Part shown: in pieces, positions 25,919-29,277 of the stretch
Layout of the letters: each line of letters begins with the position of its first letter
Position numbering within the stretch: the first letter of the stretch is position 1
Source of the DNA: a virus
IMG/VR virus record: IMGVR_UViG_3300031773_000026
Coordinates: 1 to 29,277 of that record
Length of the DNA stretch: 29,277 bases
Strand: one strand, 5' to 3'
Notes under the pieces: model-generated
Told to the model about the DNA's origin: nothing
What the model saw: only the letters and a program-made list of their open reading frames with translations
The model's database searches: none
Program-made: the position numbers and the translations under genes

Positions 25919-26673
25919 TTAGAGGTTTAAAATATACTTTAGCGATTGCTTTTGTATTATCAAATATTTCCAACAAGGCTTACAGTAACACGGTTAACAC
26001 TACATCAAATTCTTCTGGCTCGGTCACAAATCAATCTATTCAAGTGGTGCCTTCTAGGCAGTTTTCAAGTTCTGTTGGCCCTTCTATTCAGTGCCAAGGA
26101 AGCACCCTAAATATTAACCCATTTTTGCAAACCACCAATTCTTATGGTGAACCTTTTGAGCCAACCTATAACGAACCCGTCTACGATTTACAAACAAATG
26201 ATGACGGCGCGTTAATCAATCCCGGCTCTATTCTTTACTACAAGCCCGTTAGAACAGGCCAAAAACAAAACAACATGTCAGTATCGTCAGGAATAGCGAT
26301 GACCTTTGCAATCCCATTAGACCGGGAACAAATAAGGCTTTGCAAATCTGCAATGAAAAAACAAGTTCAATTATATGAACATTCACTCGAATCGAAAAAA
26401 TTAAATTATCACGCGTCAAGAATTAACACCTGTGCCAAGTGGAAAAAAGAAGGCGTTTTATTAACTGAAAATTCACCTTTGTTTGGTCTTTGCCAAGATG
26501 TTAGCCTAGTCAATCCTCCGAACACTTTGCCCGATCACGCGCACGAAATAGAAACTATTACCATCCCTTTTTCAGCTTTCGATGAGCGCGGTTCAAGTCT
26601 CTTTGAATCATCAACTTCTGAAAGCGGCTTAACTTTTCGGGAGGCTTTTTTAACACCTTCGCCTTCACAGTAG
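25915..26673 (+). CDS. Secreted protein with C-terminal Cys-containing helical domain (252 aa, GTG start)
   Basis: GTG at 25915 overlaps the preceding TGA. The signal peptide IRGLKYTLAIAFVLSNISNK precedes a Ser/Thr/Asn-rich region. A strand motif SVSSGIAMTFAIPLDREQIR and a coiled helix with CKSAMKKQVQLYEHSLESKK (about 142-165) follow, then two more cysteines (INTCAKWKKEG, FGLCQDVS). The pattern 'sg....f.iPld..q...C......q....' is one I associate with marine picocyanobacterial and phage hypothetical proteins. Its last 116 bp overlap the 3' end of a convergent gene. Confidence 0.78.
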   Translation: MIRGLKYTLAIAFVLSNISNKAYSNTVNTTSNSSGSVTNQSIQVVPSRQFSSSVGPSIQCQGSTLNINPFLQTTNSYGEPFEPTYNEPVYDLQTNDDGALINPGSILYYKPVRTGQKQNNMSVSSGIAMTFAIPLDREQIRLCKSAMKKQVQLYEHSLESKKLNYHASRINTCAKWKKEGVLLTENSPLFGLCQDVSLVNPPNTLPDHAHEIETITIPFSAFDERGSSLFESSTSESGLTFREAFLTPSPSQ

Positions 26674-27292
26674 TAATCAATTTTTTAACGGTAGGCTTTA
26701 CAACTTTTAAAATTAGATCAGCAATAGGCTTTGCCAATACGGAACTAATGACAGCCGTCGAGGCGATCACGCCCGTTGTTGAAACTGTCGAAAGTTGAGG
26801 AAGGTACTTTTCTACTGCTGAAATATCAGAATACAAAACGACACAATTCCCTTCTCTTAATTCAAACCCTGAAACTTTTTCTTTTCCGCTTGCCGCAATA
26901 TCTCCAATTCGCGGGTTGTTCTTTGTTGGATCAGGACAAGGAACTTCTTCTTCTGGAGGAACATCAACAGGCGGAACTTCTGCCGTTGGTGTAGTTGCTG
27001 TATTAGTTGGCGGCGGTTGAATATTTGGTTTTTGTGTTTCTATTATTTGAATCTTTTTCGGGTTGTAAAGAACTGGCTCAAACCACGGAAGCCCCGGACA
27101 GATAACGCTATTTCCTGAAGGGTCGTCTGTGAAGATCTTTTTGCTAGTCGTATAATCCCGCCGTACTTCTGCACAAGGCGAATAAATATAAGGAAGCGGA
27201 ACCTGTGGCGAGCCTATTATTTTAGGCGGCGTAATCTTTGGGACCGTCCAGATTGTTATAGACGGGACTTCAATTTCTGTTATTTCATCCAA
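26558..27292 (-). CDS. Proline-rich membrane-associated protein (244 aa)
   Basis: The N-terminal half is Pro/Ile/Thr-rich with repeats of the form P.i...vP (EIEVPSITIWTVPKITPPKI, then PQVPLPYIYSPC) and a Pro/Glu linker at about 85-115. The middle contains DPTKNNPRIGDIAASGKEKV and a hydrophobic region (about 170-195, TTGVIASTAVISSVLAKPIA). The C-terminus is strongly basic (KLITTVKAKVLKKPPEKLSR). Similar proteins occur, as I recall, in marine cyanophage contigs next to such exported genes. It is convergent with the third secreted gene, overlapping it by 116 bp. Function unknown; an envelope or virion role is possible. Confidence 0.8.
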   Translation of the reverse strand: MDEITEIEVPSITIWTVPKITPPKIIGSPQVPLPYIYSPCAEVRRDYTTSKKIFTDDPSGNSVICPGLPWFEPVLYNPKKIQIIETQKPNIQPPPTNTATTPTAEVPPVDVPPEEEVPCPDPTKNNPRIGDIAASGKEKVSGFELREGNCVVLYSDISAVEKYLPQLSTVSTTGVIASTAVISSVLAKPIADLILKVVKPTVKKLITTVKAKVLKKPPEKLSRFQKLMIQRDLNRAHRKLKKGW

Positions 27293-27388
27293 CTTTGAGA
27301 AAATAAAGTAAACTAATCTTCGAGGGTAGAAAGTCCCTAAACCAAGCCGTTAAATCTGCCTCTGCTCTGTAGGGTGGTCTTTCTCTCT

Positions 27389-27616
27389 CTAGAATTTGGG
27401 CATTGAGAAACCTGAAGACTTAGGAATTGCCCCACCGGTTGTGCTAGGCATCGAAGGAAGTTTCATCCCTGCCATTACGTCTTCAATTACTTTCTGTTTG
27501 ACGTTCTCTATATTTTCAGGATTCTTTAACCAGAAGAACGAATAGGTTCCAGCTCCAGCGGCTAAGACAACGAAACCAAAAGAAACTAAACTTAAAACGT
27601 TGACTATTTTTTGCAT
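27389..27616 (-). CDS. Small single-span membrane protein (75 aa)
   Basis: The N-terminal span LSLVSFGFVVLAAGAGTYSF (about 8-28) follows a short basic stretch. The outside part has NIENVKQKVIEDVMAGMKLP and a Ser/Pro/Gly C-terminus with SGFSMPKF. No family name. It lies 96 bp after (on the minus strand, before) the proline-rich gene; I see no promoter or terminator in the intervening sequences. Confidence 0.75.
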   Translation of the reverse strand: MQKIVNVLSLVSFGFVVLAAGAGTYSFFWLKNPENIENVKQKVIEDVMAGMKLPSMPSTTGGAIPKSSGFSMPKF

Positions 27617-27660
27617 GATAAGAGACGCAATTTTAAAAGCTCTTGCTCACACTAGCTTAA

Positions 27661-27879
27661 TTACGTTTGCGGGGCTTCTTCCTTTACTTCCTCTGTTTCT
27701 GATTCTGAAGTCTTATCCTCCTGTTGTTCTCCAATCACCCTCTGCGCAAACTGAATACCGCCCTCAAGCATCGCAATGGTAGCCTTCTTCTGAGCTAAAG
27801 CATCTTCAATTTGGCGAAGAGTTTTTCTTTCTTCTTCTAGTTGCTTCGCCCATGTCTGGGCTTCTGTTTCAACAGTCAT
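27661..27879 (-). CDS. Coiled-coil protein (72 aa)
   Basis: Residues 8-50 form a coiled coil (WAKQLEEERKTLRQIEDALA, QKKATIAMLEGGIQFAQRVI). The last 20 residues are Glu/Ser/Thr-rich and acidic. Short coiled-coil proteins of this form are frequent near phage tail-fibre genes. It is preceded by an AT-rich inverted repeat (27888-27906). Confidence 0.75.
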   Translation of the reverse strand: MTVETEAQTWAKQLEEERKTLRQIEDALAQKKATIAMLEGGIQFAQRVIGEQQEDKTSESETEEVKEEAPQT

Positions 27880-27887
27880 CTGATAAA

Positions 27888-27906
27888 AAACTTTCTTAAT
27901 AAGTTT
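27888..27906. promoter_or_regulatory. AT-rich inverted repeat before the coiled-coil gene
   Basis: AAACTT-7nt-AAGTTT with the inner palindrome CTTAATAAG, 9 nt upstream of the start at 27879. Related in form to the palindromes at 12853 and 23263, but the match is weaker. Confidence 0.35.
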
Positions 27907-27948
27907 AATACTTTAATACTTAAGCGGCAATCTCAACAACCGTATCAA

Positions 27949-28365
27949 TTACGAAGGTTTAGTAGGCCAAGTGACAGAAGTAGGGAAACTACTTTGTTCT
28001 GGAACATCGAGCAAATTCCTTCTGTACTGAGTCCATTCAGTCTGCTTTTCTGATGTTAATTCAGCCCACCTAAAGGAGTTTGTGGCTAACGGATCAACTT
28101 CTGAGACTAACTTATAATCTCTTTCGGCTCGAATTGAGTGGGCTGCTGCTGTATTGAGTTCTTCTTGTGTTGGCGCAACATAAGCCTCGAAAGTAGAACC
28201 AATTAAAGTAGTAAGTTCTTCGTTTTTGATTGTTTCATCTGTGTCATCTGGATCAAGTGTGTAAGGTATCCAGCCATGGTCTGGGTGTTCTATCTCAACA
28301 TCAAACCGAGTATTCTCAGCATTGAGAGATTTAGCGTTTCTGAAGTTTGTAATTGATGTAGCCAT
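27949..28365 (-). CDS. Tail-fibre assembly chaperone-like protein (138 aa)
   Basis: The start is ATG 28365, overlapping the fibre gene stop (TAATG); an upstream in-frame codon at 28383 lies inside the fibre gene. The N-terminal half has VEIEHPDHGWIPYTLDPDDT. The C-terminal half has RAERDYKLVSEVDPLATNSF, WAELTSEKQTEWTQYRRNLL and DVPEQSSFP...WPTKP. This is the standard 'R..RD.lL...Dw......l...........YRq.LRDip.q..fP..v.wP..P' motif of tail-fibre assembly/tail chaperone proteins. It follows the fibre gene as expected. Confidence 0.85.
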   Translation of the reverse strand: MATSITNFRNAKSLNAENTRFDVEIEHPDHGWIPYTLDPDDTDETIKNEELTTLIGSTFEAYVAPTQEELNTAAAHSIRAERDYKLVSEVDPLATNSFRWAELTSEKQTEWTQYRRNLLDVPEQSSFPTSVTWPTKPS

Positions 28366-29277
28366 TAAGAGATCCTCACCCAAAGAGTAATTGTCATAGC
28401 ATAAGTAGTTGATTTCCTACCATTACCCATACATCTCCATGTTCCGCTCATTGTAGATACCATGTAGAAACCGGGAGCAGCATTTGCGTTTGACACGTAA
28501 TAGGTTCCACCAGAAGTTGCGGTCTGAGCATACATCGCTCCATAAACACCTGTTGAGGCAGGGTTCAAGTTACTACCAGCAAGTGTGCCATCAACAGCGA
28601 TCGAACCAGCGTAATAAGCCATTGCATAAGTTCCTACAGTGTTCCAAGTTGTAGGAGGTGAGGCCGAAGTAATATAACCAGCACCGTTTGACAGTTGATT
28701 ATTATTACTCGGAATAGTGGGCAAGTTAGAAAGAGAATTATAATTCTGACCACTGACGCTCGTTATATAACCAGCACCGTTTGAAAGCTGATTATTATTG
28801 CTCGGGATAGTAGGTAGATTTCCAGTGTGATAGACAGTTCGATAAGAACCGTCATAAAATTGAACATCACTGCCTATCCTAAGACCCCTACTATGTTCTT
28901 GATTCCAGTGATAAAAATATCCGTCGGTTCCCCACTGAATATAGGCTTTATCTGTAGAACCTTCTCTGAACCTTACATAAGGTTGACTTGAACCTGCAAG
29001 AACGATTTTCCCATCATCAGAACCATCAATAACTAATGGGTATTGACCACTTCTTGTAAGAGAAAGCTGGCTTGACATCGTGTCATTAGCATCCGATCTT
29101 AAGAACGAGCTAGAATCAATGCCATCCAATGTTGCTGCATTTCCACCGTCCGCTGAGGTTATATATCCAGCACCGTTTGTTATTGCATTGTTGTTTAAAG
29201 AGATATTGGCCGATCCATTAAAACTAACTCCTGCAATCGTTCTGGCTGTGGCAAGGGTTGTAGCCGTTGCAGCATTT
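28365..29277 (-). CDS. Tail fibre / receptor-binding protein (partial, N-terminus beyond the window)
   Basis: The frame is open from the window edge to TAA at 28367-28365 (303 codons seen). Three repeats of NNNQLSNGAGYITS type occur (one as NNNAITNGAGYITS), plus TLDGIDSSSFLRSDANDTMS and a beta-rich C-terminal part (GIRIGSD-like segment, FYDGSYRTVYHTGNL). These are typical of phage fibres with short collagen-like or intertwined repeats, and 'VYHTGN' with 'NGAGYIT' is a familiar fibre signature. The last 100 residues are unique and probably form the receptor-binding tip. A putative start at 29129 is only an internal TTG. Confidence 0.88.
   Translation of the reverse strand, partial: NAATATTLATARTIAGVSFNGSANISLNNNAITNGAGYITSADGGNAATLDGIDSSSFLRSDANDTMSSQLSLTRSGQYPLVIDGSDDGKIVLAGSSQPYVRFREGSTDKAYIQWGTDGYFYHWNQEHSRGLRIGSDVQFYDGSYRTVYHTGNLPTIPSNNNQLSNGAGYITSVSGQNYNSLSNLPTIPSNNNQLSNGAGYITSASPPTTWNTVGTYAMAYYAGSIAVDGTLAGSNLNPASTGVYGAMYAQTATSGGTYYVSNANAAPGFYMVSTMSGTWRCMGNGRKSTTYAMTITLWVRIS

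Noticed and set aside
1-29277. Integrase, attachment sites, cI-type repressor, tRNAs, DNA polymerase or endolysin
   Set aside because: I looked for their motifs in all frames and saw none in this window; they may lie outside it.

Overview
The window is part of a tailed, double-stranded DNA phage genome with a siphovirus-type (long non-contractile tail) gene set. The evidence is a large tape-measure protein, a tail tube protein, a tail terminator, lambda G/GT-type tail chaperones with a -1 slippery site, an HK97-type head and a terminase pair. Genes are tightly packed, many are coupled by TAATG or ATGA overlaps, and early genes mostly lack Shine-Dalgarno sequences. From memory, several small hypothetical and exported protein families resemble those in marine picocyanobacterial (Synechococcus/Prochlorococcus) siphoviruses and uncultured marine phage contigs. 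The host assignment is therefore inference. Both ends cut through genes: a gpM-like minor tail gene at base 1 and a tail-fibre gene at 29277, both on the minus strand, so the genome continues on both sides.

Layout. (1) 1-12810, minus strand, read right to left: TerS, TerL, portal, a giant MuF head protein with a C-terminal ADP-ribosyltransferase domain, scaffold, major capsid protein, decoration-like protein, a small basic protein, head-tail adaptor, a small protein, head closure, gp10-like neck protein, tail terminator, tape measure and the start of a gpM-like tail-tip gene. One small plus-strand gene (6756-6941) sits inside this block, antisense, touching the 3' end of the toxin-like MuF gene. 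(2) 12811-17860, plus strand: an unusual run of short transcription units. Each has a near-identical sigma70-like promoter (TTGACA, about 17 bp, TATACT, then AAAGAAGTCA), a leader with GAACCA(C) instead of a Shine-Dalgarno sequence, one or a few small genes, and usually an intrinsic terminator that abuts the next promoter. Two units (16425-16583 and 17858-18070) have no convincing ORF and look like small-RNA genes; a compact three-way-junction RNA lies at 13759-13809. (3) 18053-22103: a divergent control region, then DNA-metabolism genes (winged-helix and ribbon-helix-helix proteins, PD-(D/E)XK nuclease, RusA-like resolvase, ERF-type annealing protein). (4) 22453-23824, plus strand: tail tube protein and the G/GT frameshift pair, far from the tape measure and on the opposite strand. 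(5) 23857-24405, minus strand: three tiny genes. (6) 24434-26673, plus strand: a membrane protein and three secreted, Ser/Thr-rich proteins with a 31-aa membrane peptide between two of them. (7) 26558-29277, minus strand: a proline-rich membrane protein, two small proteins, a tail-fibre assembly protein and a repeat-containing tail fibre that runs off the window.

How it fits together: the promoter-rich plus-strand block is probably early, and the minus-strand head/tail block late. ERF, RusA and the nuclease form a recombination/replication module. The window shows no integrase, repressor of recognisable type, DNA polymerase or endolysin. Several real genes are shorter than 60 codons and were found by reading frames directly: 4182-4361, 13939-14097, 14537-14668, 17485-17610, 18053-18214, 22653-22799, 23857-24027, 24014-24184, 25395-25490 and the frameshifted tail of GT.
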